Origin: Novosphingobium umbonatum
Lineage (GTDB): Bacteria > Pseudomonadota > Alphaproteobacteria > Sphingomonadales > Sphingomonadaceae
Length of the DNA stretch: 64,000 bases
Reading direction: 5' to 3'
Assembly: GCF_004005905.1 (NCBI RefSeq)
Contig: NZ_SACO01000002.1
Span: 186,001 to 250,000 of the forward strand
In this document: positions 36,949 through 45,897 of the stretch, piece by piece
How positions within the stretch are numbered: position 1 is the first letter of the stretch
How the letters are laid out: every line of letters begins with the position of its first letter
Made by a program: the position numbers and the translations under genes
Notes under the pieces: generated by a model
Databases searched by the model: none
Told to the model about the DNA's origin: nothing
What the model saw: the letters and a program-made list of their open reading frames with translations, nothing else

Positions 36949-37554
36949 TTAATTCTGCGGCGCAGGGGCAGGAGCGGCGGCAGCCTTTTCAGCCGCTTCC
37001 TGCGCCTTGCGCATGGCGGCCACTTCGGCGGCGGTTTTGTAATCCAGCAATTCTACCTGAAACACCAGATCGGCCGAGGGCGGGATCGGCCCGCTGCCCT
37101 GCGCGCCATAGCCCAGCGCAAAGGGGATGCACAGGCGGGCAATGCCGCCCTTGGACAGCATTTGCAGCCCTTCGCTAAAGCCGGGGATCACGCCATTGAC
37201 CGGAAAGGCCGCCTGCATGCCCTGATCGAACACCGCGCCGGTCGCGGCGATATAGCCGATGTAATTGACCAGCACGAAATCCTCCGCCGCAGGCTTGGCG
37301 CCACTGGCGGCGCGCAACATGGTGCTGCCCAGACCGGAAGGCGCCTTGGCGCTGCACACGCGCTGGCTGGCGGGCACGGTGGGCTTCAAGGGCAGGGGGA
37401 TAATGTCGGCGGCCGCTTTCATGGGGGCAACCGCCAGCTTGGCGGGCGCAGGTTTGCGCGCAACAGGCGCCGCCGAAACAGGACCGGCAACCAAAGCCAA
37501 GGGAACAGCCACAAGGGCGGCGAGAGGCGACAGGGCGCGGGGAAGAATGCTCAT
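36949..37554 (-). CDS. FKBP-type peptidyl-prolyl cis-trans isomerase, periplasmic (201 aa)
   Basis: A signal peptide (to about residue 28, VSAAP) is followed by an FKBP domain with VNYIGYIAATGAVFDQ, VIPGFSEGLQML, IPFALGYGAQG, PIPPSADLVFQVELLD and an Ala/Gln-rich tail. It catalyses proline isomerisation and folding of exported proteins. The ATG at 37554 was preferred over a GTG six bases upstream. It is divergent from the LacI regulator. Confidence 0.9.
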   Translation of the reverse strand: MSILPRALSPLAALVAVPLALVAGPVSAAPVARKPAPAKLAVAPMKAAADIIPLPLKPTVPASQRVCSAKAPSGLGSTMLRAASGAKPAAEDFVLVNYIGYIAATGAVFDQGMQAAFPVNGVIPGFSEGLQMLSKGGIARLCIPFALGYGAQGSGPIPPSADLVFQVELLDYKTAAEVAAMRKAQEAAEKAAAAPAPAPQN

Positions 37555-37634
37555 GGCCACCAGCTATAGGCAAAAGGCGCGAGGCGGGGCAAGGCCCACG
37601 CCATTTTGCACTTCGCCCTTTCCCGCGCTACACC

Positions 37635-38681
37635 ATGCCCATGCAGCCTCCCAAGTCCCGCAGCCAGCGCAACGCCCCCACCATCAATGATGTAGCCCGC
37701 CACGCGGGCGTATCCCCGATGACCGTGTCGCGCGTGATCAATGACGAGGCCGCCGTCCGCCCCGCCACGCGCGAAAAGGTGCAGGCCTCGATTGCCGCGC
37801 TCGATTACGCCCCCAGCGCCGCCGCGCGCCAATTGGCCGGTGGCGAGGAAACCCGCATCGCCCTGCTCTATTCCAACCCCTCGGGCGCCTATCTGTCCGA
37901 AGTGTTGATGGGCAGTCTGGACCGTGCCAGCGCCTTGAACGTGCAATTGACCGTGGTGAAATTCGACGAAGGCATGAGCGTGGACAGCGCCATCACTCAG
38001 CTCAAACGCGGGCGGGTCAATGGCATCATCCTGCCCCCGCCTTTGTGCGATTCCGCGCCCATGCTGGCCGCGTTACAGGCCGAGGGCATTGCCGTGGTGG
38101 CCGTGGCGCTGGGGGTCAACCAGCCCGATGTCAGTTGCGTGGCGATTGACGATTTCCACGCTGCCGAAACCATGACGCGCCATTTGATCGATCTGGGCCA
38201 CCGCCGCATCGGTTTCATCAAGGGCAACCCCGCGATCAGCGCCAGCGAGGAGCGCTACCGCGGCTATTGCGCCGCGCTGGAGGCAGCAGGGCTGGCGCAG
38301 GAAGCATCCCTGGTGGCGCAAGGCTATTTCACCTATCGTTCGGGGCTGGAGGCGGCCAAGCGCCTGCTGGACGCCCCCGCCCCGCCCAGCGCCATCTTTG
38401 CCAGCAATGACGATATGGCCGCCGCCGCCGTGGCCATGGCCCATGCGCGCCGTCTGGATGTGCCGCGCGATCTGACCGTCTGCGGTTTTGACGATACGCC
38501 GCTGGCCACCACCATCTGGCCGGAATTGACCACCATCCGCCAACCGATTGCCGATATGGCCCGCGCCGCCGTGGACATGCTGGTGCGCGCGCTGCGCCAA
38601 CGCAAAGGCGCGGTGGTGGAGCATGAACAGCTCGATTACGCGCTGGTCCGCCGCCAGTCCGATGCCGCCCCTTTGGGCTGA
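37635..38681 (+). CDS. LacI-family transcriptional regulator (348 aa)
   Basis: The N-terminal LacI helix-turn-helix is clear (TINDVARHAGVSPMTVSRVIN, about residues 16-36). The periplasmic-binding-protein-like effector domain follows (MTRHLIDLGHRRIGFIKG, IFASNDDMAAAAV, LTVCGFDDTPLA). It should bind a sugar or sugar phosphate and repress or activate nearby carbohydrate genes, most likely the receptor-GH89-nagX-GH115 group. The true target is not shown by the sequence. Confidence 0.92.
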   Translation: MPMQPPKSRSQRNAPTINDVARHAGVSPMTVSRVINDEAAVRPATREKVQASIAALDYAPSAAARQLAGGEETRIALLYSNPSGAYLSEVLMGSLDRASALNVQLTVVKFDEGMSVDSAITQLKRGRVNGIILPPPLCDSAPMLAALQAEGIAVVAVALGVNQPDVSCVAIDDFHAAETMTRHLIDLGHRRIGFIKGNPAISASEERYRGYCAALEAAGLAQEASLVAQGYFTYRSGLEAAKRLLDAPAPPSAIFASNDDMAAAAVAMAHARRLDVPRDLTVCGFDDTPLATTIWPELTTIRQPIADMARAAVDMLVRALRQRKGAVVEHEQLDYALVRRQSDAAPLG

Positions 38682-38884
38682 TCGCCTGCGAATCGGCGCA
38701 AGTGGCAGGGAAACTGTTGCGGGGCGTATGGTCGCCGCCGCCGCTCCCTTGTGGATGCCTGCAACGCCCGCCTCGGGCTAAGTCGATGAAAGCCAAGGGC
38801 ACCCTTCCCCTGCGCCATCCCAAGCGTTGACGAAACTTATCCACAGGCCACCCGCCCTGCCCGCAGCACTACCTATCCGCGCAT

Positions 38885-38906
38885 AAGCCCCGTTTTTCGG
38901 GCTTTT
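38885..38906 (+). terminator. Weak hairpin terminator upstream of the membrane-protein/MCP pair
   Basis: AAGCCC and GGGCTT pair around an 8-nt T-rich loop, followed by two more T. It lies about 200 bp after the LacI stop in a 266-bp gap that otherwise holds nothing I could identify. Confidence 0.45.
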
Positions 38907-38947
38907 CGGCCATGGTGAAGGCTGGATAAACGTCTAGCGACAGGGAC

Positions 38948-39331
38948 ATGCCCCCAACCCAAGTTGCCCTTTACACGCTGGCCAACGCATCACCCTCGCG
39001 TTGGCGCAAGGCTGCCGGCTTCATCGCCTTTCACATCGCCTGTTCGGGGCTGATGGTGGCGATCCTTGCCTGCACGCCTGATCGGCAAGGGCGGGTGGCA
39101 GCGATCTTTCCGCCATGGTTTACCGCAGGGCAAAGTCTGGGCGCGGTGTCCGCCGCCGAAGGGCGGCTGATCCGTTTCGGCAATCGTGACTGGATTGCCG
39201 TGGTGGCCCCGCCATCGGGGCAACAGGATTTTTCCGGAAAATTGCATGCGGCGGGCGCGGTGGCGCTGGTCAATCCTATTCTGGTCGGCGGTTGCGATGA
39301 CAGCATCACGCCCAAGGTTGCGCAAAGGTAA
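38948..39331 (+). CDS. Small membrane-anchored hypothetical protein (127 aa)
   Basis: One hydrophobic segment at about residues 24-42 (FIAFHIACSGLMVAILAC), a Cys at its end, then a soluble C-terminal part of about 80 residues with a Gly/Ala-rich beta-like pattern. No named family is recognised. It lies six bases before the chemotaxis receptor gene, so it is co-transcribed and may be a sensory accessory to it; this is inference. Confidence 0.65.
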   Translation: MPPTQVALYTLANASPSRWRKAAGFIAFHIACSGLMVAILACTPDRQGRVAAIFPPWFTAGQSLGAVSAAEGRLIRFGNRDWIAVVAPPSGQQDFSGKLHAAGAVALVNPILVGGCDDSITPKVAQR

Positions 39332-39337
39332 TCCCCC

Positions 39338-40879
39338 ATGGCTTTCTCGCTACCCTCTACCCATACCGATGTGCCCGCGCTGGTCGCCACGCGCCTTGTT
39401 GCCACCAAAGCCTTCACCAGCTTTGCCTGGGTCTTGGTCGCGGTCAATTTTGCCACGGCCAGTTTCAGCGGGATGGACAAGGGGATCACTTTGGGCGTTT
39501 CCGTGGTCAGCGCGGCCATCGCCAGTCTGGCGGCATGGCGCGATCCGGTGGGCCTGTTTGGACGGCTGACCATCGCGGTGTGCCTGATGAACCTCTATGA
39601 CACGCTGATCTATGCCACCAGCTATACGCCCTATCAGCTGGACGCGCATATGCTCTATTTCGTGGTGGCAGCGCTCCTGCTCACCTATTTCTGCTGGATC
39701 ACCTTGCTGGTGGCCTGTTTGCACACCGCGTTCCAGCATCTGGCCTTCAACCTCGTGCTGCCGATGTATCTTTACCCCAATGGCACCGACTGGCTGCGCT
39801 TTATCTATCACGCCATCATCCTGCTGACCGAGCTGGCGGGCACCGGCTATCTGGCGATCCGCCTGCATGCCATGTTCACGCAAAGCCACGAAATGCTCTC
39901 GCAAGTGGAGCAGGCCGCCCATGCGGCAGAGGCCATGCGCGAGCAGCAGGACGCCGAAAGGCTAAGGCTGGAGCAGGCCAATAGCGAAGGTCTGCGCAAG
40001 CTGGCGCAGGAGTTCGAACAGGACATCTCCGGCGTGGTGGGTCAGGTCAGCACCTCGGCCAGCGCGATGCAGACCACATCGGGCGATCTGGCCGATATTG
40101 CCCGCGAGGTCAGCCGCCTGTCGGGCGGGGCATCCTCGGCCGCCGACGCCGCCTTGCGCAATGTGCATAATGTGGCGGCCTCTTGCGAGGAACTCTCCGC
40201 CTCGATCGGCCAGATCGGCGATCAGGCCAGCACCGCCCGCAACACCGCTAGCGTGGCCGTGGAACGCGCTTCCCAAGCCAATCGCATGGTGGAAAGCCTG
40301 ACACTGGCCACCACCCAGATCGGCCATGTGGTCGAAATGATCTCCTCCATCGCCAGCCAGACCAATATGCTCTCGCTCAATGCCACGATCGAGGCGGCGC
40401 GTGCGGGCGAGGCGGGCAAGGGCTTTGCCGTGGTGGCGCGCGAGGTCAAATCTTTGGCCGAACAGACCAGCAATGCCACCGAAGCCATCGCCAAACAGAT
40501 CCATGAAGTGCAGGCCGCCACGGTCGAAGCCGACCGCGCCATGCGCGAATTGGGCGATATCGTCACCCAGATCGACACATCATCGACCATGATCGCCGCC
40601 GCCGTCGCCGCCCAGCGCGAGGCCACCAGCGAGATTGCCAGCAATGTGGAGCAAGCCGCCGCCCGCACCCGCGACATGGCGGGCGACATTTCGGCTTTGA
40701 CCGACAAAAGCGAGCAGGCCGGCTATGCCGCATCGCAAGTGCTGCAAGAAGCCCGCGACCTTGCCGCCACATCGAACCAGCTGGACGCCAGCGCCCGCGA
40801 ATTCGTCGCGCGTGTGGGCAATGGCAAGGCGGGGAATAGCGCCACATCCATAGGCAGCGGATTGCGGCGGGCGGCATAA
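39338..40879 (+). CDS. Methyl-accepting chemotaxis protein with membrane sensor (513 aa)
   Basis: The N-terminal 190 residues hold about six hydrophobic segments with no large periplasmic loop, so the stimulus is sensed in or near the membrane. A coiled-coil linker (about 190-240) follows. The signalling domain has the hairpin tip [42 protein letters not shown] (330-375 region), the canonical kinase-control sequence. No HAMP domain or C-terminal pentapeptide is obvious. It should couple to CheW/CheA and may steer the cell by sensing energy state or a membrane-soluble ligand. Confidence 0.92.
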   Translation: MAFSLPSTHTDVPALVATRLVATKAFTSFAWVLVAVNFATASFSGMDKGITLGVSVVSAAIASLAAWRDPVGLFGRLTIAVCLMNLYDTLIYATSYTPYQLDAHMLYFVVAALLLTYFCWITLLVACLHTAFQHLAFNLVLPMYLYPNGTDWLRFIYHAIILLTELAGTGYLAIRLHAMFTQSHEMLSQVEQAAHAAEAMREQQDAERLRLEQANSEGLRKLAQEFEQDISGVVGQVSTSASAMQTTSGDLADIAREVSRLSGGASSAADAALRNVHNVAASCEELSASIGQIGDQASTARNTASVAVERASQANRMVESLTLATTQIGHVVEMISSIASQTNMLSLNATIEAARAGEAGKGFAVVAREVKSLAEQTSNATEAIAKQIHEVQAATVEADRAMRELGDIVTQIDTSSTMIAAAVAAQREATSEIASNVEQAAARTRDMAGDISALTDKSEQAGYAASQVLQEARDLAATSNQLDASAREFVARVGNGKAGNSATSIGSGLRRAA

Positions 40880-40891
40880 GGGAAGGATTGG

Positions 40892-40942
40892 TGGTGAGCC
40901 CAGCTGGATTCGAACCAGCGACCTACTGATTAAAAGTCAGTT
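40892..40942 (-). repeat. Left attachment site: 51-bp copy of the tRNA-Lys 3' end
   Basis: Identical over 51 bp to 50526-50576. It contains the anticodon loop, T-arm, acceptor 3' strand and CCA of tRNA-Lys, but the 5' half is missing, so it is not a functional tRNA gene. Confidence 0.95.
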
Positions 40943-41033
40943 TTTTGGCCAATTTCCGCCAAATGGGAAATCATCACTACCTATTAAAAACAGTAGCTTA
41001 TGCCATATTCCGTTTCAGCCTGTAGCAGACTTT

Positions 41034-41065
41034 TTGATTGCTGGTGCTTGCTATGTGCTTGCTAG
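41034..41065 (+). repeat. Left candidate integrase arm site
   Basis: TTGATTGCT-GGTGCTTGCT-ATGTGCTTGCTAG; the first and last blocks recur contiguously at 50449-50470 near the other end. TGCTTGCTA is present twice in tandem here. It lies 91 bp inside the left repeat and just upstream of the integrase start. Confidence 0.6.
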
Positions 41066-41095
41066 GATGCTTACTGGCAGCCCGCAGGAGGCACC

Positions 41096-42433
41096 ATGGC
41101 AACCATCACAAAGCGTATAGTTGACGCCACCCAACCGGCCAGCCGCGACCTGTTCCTATGGGATGACGAATTAGCAGGTTTCGGCCTGAAAGTGACGCCA
41201 GCAGGCACGAAGGTTTACCTCTATCAATACCGCATGACGCGCCCGGGCATGGCCAAGGCCTGCCCGACCAAGCGCTACACCATAGGCAGGCATGGCGACC
41301 TAACACCCATGCAGGCCCGCGCCCGCGCCAAAGAGCTTGCCGCCATGGTGGCGCAGGGCACCGACCCGCGCCAGCGTGAGCTGGATCAGTTCAAGGCAGC
41401 CGATGACGCCAAACGCAAAGCCGATGAAAAGGCGCGGATAGAAACCGAGCTGGCCTTTGATCGGCTGGCCCAGCTATGGCTTGAACATTACGAGTTCGAG
41501 AAGGAGCGCAGCCCTAAAAGCGTTGCGCTGGCCCGCTTGGTCGTCAACGGCTACCTAACGCCCGCGCTTGGCAACAAGCCTACGCCGCATATTGGCCGCG
41601 CCGATCTCCAACCCATTATCGACAAGATCCCCACCGCCAAGCGCGGTATGCGCCGCGCTGTGTTCACCTATGCCTCTATACTTTTCGGATGGGCGCATAG
41701 GCGCGGCAACATTGCCGAAAACCCGCTGCCCGCCATGGACAAGCCCGAAGCGCCCAAAGCGAGGGACCGTGTTCTAAGCGATGACGAATTGGCAGCCGTC
41801 TGGACCGCCAGCGCCAAACTATCCGATCCCTTCGGCCCTTTCTTTCGCTTGCTCATTCTTACCGGCCAGCGCCGCAGCGAAGTGGCGGAAATCAGTTGGA
41901 GCGAATTGGACCGCGCCAACGCGCTATGGACCATCCCCGCCAGCCGCGCCAAGAATGGGGCTGCGCATATCGTGCCACTCTCGCCCACCGCGCTGGCGGA
42001 ACTGGACAGTCTGGCCCTCGCCCAGCAGATCAACGCAAAAGCCAAAAAGCCCGATGGCAGCAAATGGCCCATTGTCGGCTATGCCCTCACCACCACCGGC
42101 TATAGCCCGATCAGCGGCATCACCAAGGCCAAGACCGCGCTGGACACCGCCATAAGCGAGGCCCGCAAGGAGGCAGGAGGCAGCCTCGCCCCTTGGCGCA
42201 TCCATGACCTTCGCCGCAGCCTTGCAACCGGCTTCCAGCGCCTTGGCGTCCGCTTCGAAGTGACCGAGGCCACGCTAAACCACATCAGCGGAGCCAAGGG
42301 AGGCGTTGCGGGCATCTATCAACGCCACGATTGGCGGGAGGAAAAGCGCAGCGCCCTAGAGGCATGGGCGCGGCATATTGAGGCCATTATCCGCCCAGCC
42401 GATCAAGACAATGTGGTGCCGATCAGGGCGTGA
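41096..42433 (+). CDS. Tyrosine recombinase / integrase, P4-type (445 aa)
   Basis: An N-terminal DUF4102-like arm-binding domain (residues 1-95, with FGLKVTPAG and YTIGRHGDLTPMQARA) is followed by a core-binding domain and a catalytic domain. The active-site residues are Arg260 (GQRRSEV), His370 and Arg373 (HDLRR), His396 (NHISG) and Tyr408 (GIYQRH). It cuts and joins DNA at the tRNA-Lys 3' end. It lies at the end away from the intact tRNA, which is less usual for tRNA-integrated islands. The start at 41096 is directly downstream of the arm-site repeats. Confidence 0.95.
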   Translation: MATITKRIVDATQPASRDLFLWDDELAGFGLKVTPAGTKVYLYQYRMTRPGMAKACPTKRYTIGRHGDLTPMQARARAKELAAMVAQGTDPRQRELDQFKAADDAKRKADEKARIETELAFDRLAQLWLEHYEFEKERSPKSVALARLVVNGYLTPALGNKPTPHIGRADLQPIIDKIPTAKRGMRRAVFTYASILFGWAHRRGNIAENPLPAMDKPEAPKARDRVLSDDELAAVWTASAKLSDPFGPFFRLLILTGQRRSEVAEISWSELDRANALWTIPASRAKNGAAHIVPLSPTALAELDSLALAQQINAKAKKPDGSKWPIVGYALTTTGYSPISGITKAKTALDTAISEARKEAGGSLAPWRIHDLRRSLATGFQRLGVRFEVTEATLNHISGAKGGVAGIYQRHDWREEKRSALEAWARHIEAIIRPADQDNVVPIRA

Positions 42434-42901
42434 GGATTGCGGAAAGTGTTCGCAGCGTTGCGGAGTGTCTATGTTTTTAGCGGGATCGTGGGGAATTTGG
42501 GAACAGTACCCATAGGTGTATGATTTAAAACGCTTTAACATGATCCCAACATCAAAGAGGCCCGTTCCCGCGATGCACAAGGTGGGAACAGGTCTCCTGT
42601 CACTCTAGGCTTAATTCGGTCACAGTTGCCGCCATTCCAGACGTTTAGGCAGGCGAAGTAGGCTAGGCCTGAATGATGAAAATTGGGACATTTCCGCCAG
42701 TTGTCGCCGCTACTGGTAGCAACCAACTTTGCCGAAACCTGTCATTCACATTCAAAAATGATGCAGGAATACTTAGCCGTTGGTCGCAAAGTAAGATGCT
42801 TTAACCCTCCGCTGGTTGACGGAGGCAAGTTCAAAGTGCGGCTTGCTGACGGGATAACAGGATCCTCGGCAGGTTTTGACAATGGCCGAGGATCCAGGTT
42901 G
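42434..42901. other. Non-coding region with island repeats, left side
   Basis: In 468 bp no gene is supported. It contains TTGGGAACAG (42497-42506), TGATCCCAA (42541-42549), GTTCCC (42564-42569) and GGGAACA (42584-42590), motifs that recur at 49913-50027. A hairpin at 42860-42895 lies next to the GH3 stop. Confidence 0.6.
42860..42895 (-). terminator. Hairpin after the GH3 gene
   Basis: A perfect 11-bp stem, GGATCCTCGGC (42860-42870) with GCCGAGGATCC (42885-42895), and a 14-nt loop lie six bases past the GH3 stop. No T run follows on the minus strand, so it may protect the mRNA end or terminate weakly. Confidence 0.65.
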
Positions 42902-45586
42902 TTATTCAGGCAGAGCGACGGTCTTGCCAATATCGAACTCGGCGCTGCTCCCAGGCACGCCTGTATTGGGCTGGCCAGAGCCAACACTGACCCGATAATG
43001 GCCTGCGAACATCTGGCGCTGACCGTCTTGTGACACCGCGCTGAGATCACGAGGCGAAAGTGTGAACGCCACCTCGCGACTTTCGCCCGGCTTCAGTTCA
43101 AAGCGCTTGAAACCACGCAAGGCGATACGCGGCGCGCCCTTGATGTCGGGGAAGGTCAGATAAAGTTGGGCGACCTCTGCCCCAGCCCGTTGGCCGGTGT
43201 TGCGGACCCGCGCCTTGATCGTCACGCTGCCATCGTCGGCCTGTTGTGCAACGTGCAGATCTTGATAGTCGAACGTGGTATAGCTCAGGCCATAGCCGAA
43301 GGGATAAAGCGGTTTGCCGGCGAAATAGCGATAGGTGCGCCCTTCCATGCTGTAATCGTCAAACGCGGGCAGATCCTCCAGCCTGCGATAGAAGGTCAAC
43401 GGCAGCCGCCCCGATGGATTGACCTTGCCTGACAAGACGTCGGCCACTGCCGTACCGCCGGACTGGCCTGGATACCATGCCTCCACGATGGCGGCGGCAT
43501 TTTCCTTGGCCCAACCCAGATTGATGGGGCTGCCGTTCATCGCCACCACGACCAGCGGCTTGCCGGTCTTGTGCGCCCGCTCCAGCATGGCGATCTGGTC
43601 CGCGGGCAGGTCCAGCGTGGTCTTGTCGCCACCCTTGAAGCCGGGAACGACAGCGCGGGTCTCCTCGCCCTCCATATCCGATGTCAGGCCCACCACCGCG
43701 ACGATGACATCCGCCTTGGCGGCGGCCGCGTCCAGTTGCGCATCGGCGTCCTCGACGACACGCTTCCACATCAGGTCGACGCCGCCCATCTTGAGCGATT
43801 GGGCGGTGATCTCAATGGGGTAGCGATGCCCGGCCACCAATTTGACGGTCTTGAGATTAGGCAGGGCACCAAAAGCTTCTGCGCCCAAATCGACAAAGGG
43901 CTTACCCTCGAAGGTCATCTTGCCGCTAAAGCCTGCAAGGCCAAGGCGGTAGGTGCCCGTCGCGGGCGGCACAAGAAAGCCGGTCCACACGACCTTGTGA
44001 TAATTGCTCACCTGCGCCAGATCGAGACTGCGCGCGGCGGCATCGGGCTCGATGCGCGACACTACCGGGTCAGGCAACACCGCCAGCGGCTTGACGAATT
44101 CAGGCACGCCATCGGGGCCCGGAGGCTGGGGCTCGGCATGGGCGGCATTGTAGTAACGCGCCAACAGGCCCGGCTTGCCGCTGGGGCTGCGCAGCGCCGA
44201 GGTGGGAACGCGATCACCATCGGTGAAGCTTTCGCCAAATGGCACCAGCGAAACATCCGCCTGCGGGAAAGCCGCGCGCAGGCCCTGTGCGATGGAGACA
44301 GGCGGGTTGGACTGGCTCGACGAGTAATTGCCGCGCAACACCCGCGTAGCGTCGGCCAGCGGACCAATCACGGCCAACTTGACACCGGGCTTGAGCGGCA
44401 GCGTGCCATCGTTTTTCAGCAGCACAAGGCTGCGCTCGGCGGCCCTGAGGGCCAACGCCTGAGCCGAGGAAGAATTGATCTGCGTTAACGGAACCTTGGG
44501 TATGTCTCGCAGGCCCGCCAGATCGCCCACGCGATAGCGCGCTGAAAACAGGCGGATCAGCGCGCTATCAATGTCATTCTGGCTGATAAGTCCGCGCTTC
44601 AGGGCATCGCGGTAACGCGCGCCCAGGTCCGGCAGGTTGATGATCGTGCCGGTGTTGCATTCGTTGTCCATCCCCGCATGCAGGGCAACGGCAGCAGCCG
44701 TGGCAGCGTCTGGCGCATATCTATGGGTATCGGCGATGTCTTTTACCGCGTCACAATCCGAAACGACATATCCTTTGAAGCCCCATGCCCCGCGCAAGCG
44801 ATCTTTAAGCAGCAGATCGCTGCCACATGCGGGCTGAGCGTCAACGCGATTATAGGCGCACATGATCGACCCAGCGCGCCCCTCTACGATGGCGGCACGG
44901 AAGGCTGGCAGATAGGTGTCTTCAAGGTCATGGGCCGACACAAAAACATTGGCGCTGTGCCTCGTGGATTCCGGCCCACTATGCACAGCGAAATGTTTGG
45001 GCGTGGCGATAATGTCGGGCAACTCAGGATTTGGCCCTTGCAGGCCGGCCACGAAGGCCACCCCCATATGCGCGGTGAGGTATGGATCCTCGCCATAGGT
45101 TTCCTGACCACGACCCCAGCGCGGATCACGGAAAATGTTGATATTGGGCGACCAACTGTTCAGCCCCGTGCCGATCCGGTCCATGCGCCCGGTCTTGCGG
45201 GCCAGCGTGTGCAGCGCACGCAACTCCACGCTGATTTGCCCTGCCACATCTTTGACCAGCGCGTCGTCGAAAGTGGCGGCAAGTCCGATCGGTTCGGGAA
45301 AGTTGGTGGTGGGCACGGTGCCAAGCGCACCATGCAATGATTCTGTCCACCAGTTGTATTCCGGAACATTCAGATGCGGTATGGCCGGGGCGGCATTGAG
45401 AAGTTGCTCGAACTTCTCATCAGGCGTCATGCGGGCCACGAGGCTGGCAGCCATCGTGTCGGCCTGATCGCGCGGGGCTGTCTTTGGCGCGACATCCTGG
45501 GCCTGAGCGGACGACACATGAAAGGGCACAGCGATGGCTATCATCGCTGTTTGATACACATGGTGCCGCCAAGAATACCTTTTCAT
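42902..45586 (-). CDS. GH3 beta-glycosidase with PA14 domain (894 aa)
   Basis: The ATG at 45586 has GGGAGGAG just upstream and opens a signal peptide ending near SSAQAQ. The GH3 N-terminal barrel has SPNINIFRDPRWGRGQETYGEDP, KHFAVHSGPE and the nucleophile Asp277 in GYVVSDCDAV. A PA14-like insert lies at about 480-610 (LARYYN, WTGFLVPPATGTYRLGL). The second GH3 domain and a fibronectin-III-like C-terminus follow. It is probably a beta-xylosidase or beta-glucosidase acting outside the cytoplasm. It is the cargo of the tRNA-Lys element and could extend the glycan system upstream. Confidence 0.92.
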   Translation of the reverse strand: MKRYSWRHHVYQTAMIAIAVPFHVSSAQAQDVAPKTAPRDQADTMAASLVARMTPDEKFEQLLNAAPAIPHLNVPEYNWWTESLHGALGTVPTTNFPEPIGLAATFDDALVKDVAGQISVELRALHTLARKTGRMDRIGTGLNSWSPNINIFRDPRWGRGQETYGEDPYLTAHMGVAFVAGLQGPNPELPDIIATPKHFAVHSGPESTRHSANVFVSAHDLEDTYLPAFRAAIVEGRAGSIMCAYNRVDAQPACGSDLLLKDRLRGAWGFKGYVVSDCDAVKDIADTHRYAPDAATAAAVALHAGMDNECNTGTIINLPDLGARYRDALKRGLISQNDIDSALIRLFSARYRVGDLAGLRDIPKVPLTQINSSSAQALALRAAERSLVLLKNDGTLPLKPGVKLAVIGPLADATRVLRGNYSSSQSNPPVSIAQGLRAAFPQADVSLVPFGESFTDGDRVPTSALRSPSGKPGLLARYYNAAHAEPQPPGPDGVPEFVKPLAVLPDPVVSRIEPDAAARSLDLAQVSNYHKVVWTGFLVPPATGTYRLGLAGFSGKMTFEGKPFVDLGAEAFGALPNLKTVKLVAGHRYPIEITAQSLKMGGVDLMWKRVVEDADAQLDAAAAKADVIVAVVGLTSDMEGEETRAVVPGFKGGDKTTLDLPADQIAMLERAHKTGKPLVVVAMNGSPINLGWAKENAAAIVEAWYPGQSGGTAVADVLSGKVNPSGRLPLTFYRRLEDLPAFDDYSMEGRTYRYFAGKPLYPFGYGLSYTTFDYQDLHVAQQADDGSVTIKARVRNTGQRAGAEVAQLYLTFPDIKGAPRIALRGFKRFELKPGESREVAFTLSPRDLSAVSQDGQRQMFAGHYRVSVGSGQPNTGVPGSSAEFDIGKTVALPE

Positions 45587-45897
45587 CCGATCTCCTCCCA
45601 TTTGCTTCACGCTTTGCGCCGCATTGGTAGCGCTATCTTTCGCTGACCGAGCCATGCTCAATCAGCGACTGAAGATCAAATAGGCAAATTGTTCCGTGGC
45701 ATAGTCCTGGCCTATGGATGAGGATGCATATGCTCAAATTGAGTGCGGTATGGCCGGTGTTGGCTTAGACCGACGTTTTCGGCGATGCATTGGAACGACG
45801 TATTTTGGTCGGCTACCGCTTCAAATGGAAAACATTTGGTACGGCAGCTTTCAAGCCTTCTTACGCAATGACCTACCATTTCGGATAATCCCAAACC
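45587..45897. promoter_or_regulatory. GH3 promoter region
   Basis: A 311-bp gap upstream of the GH3 gene, AT-richer than its surroundings. It must contain the GH3 promoter on the minus strand. No clear operator or second gene was identified; a 69-aa plus-strand frame here has no support. Confidence 0.4.

Noticed and set aside
40892-40942. Second tRNA-Lys gene
   Set aside because: Only the 3' 51 bases are present; the D-arm and 5' acceptor strand are missing, so it is an attachment site.
42683-43033. 116-aa plus-strand frame in the element
   Set aside because: Its second half is antisense to the GH3 gene and its first half crosses a hairpin; no ribosome site or domain.
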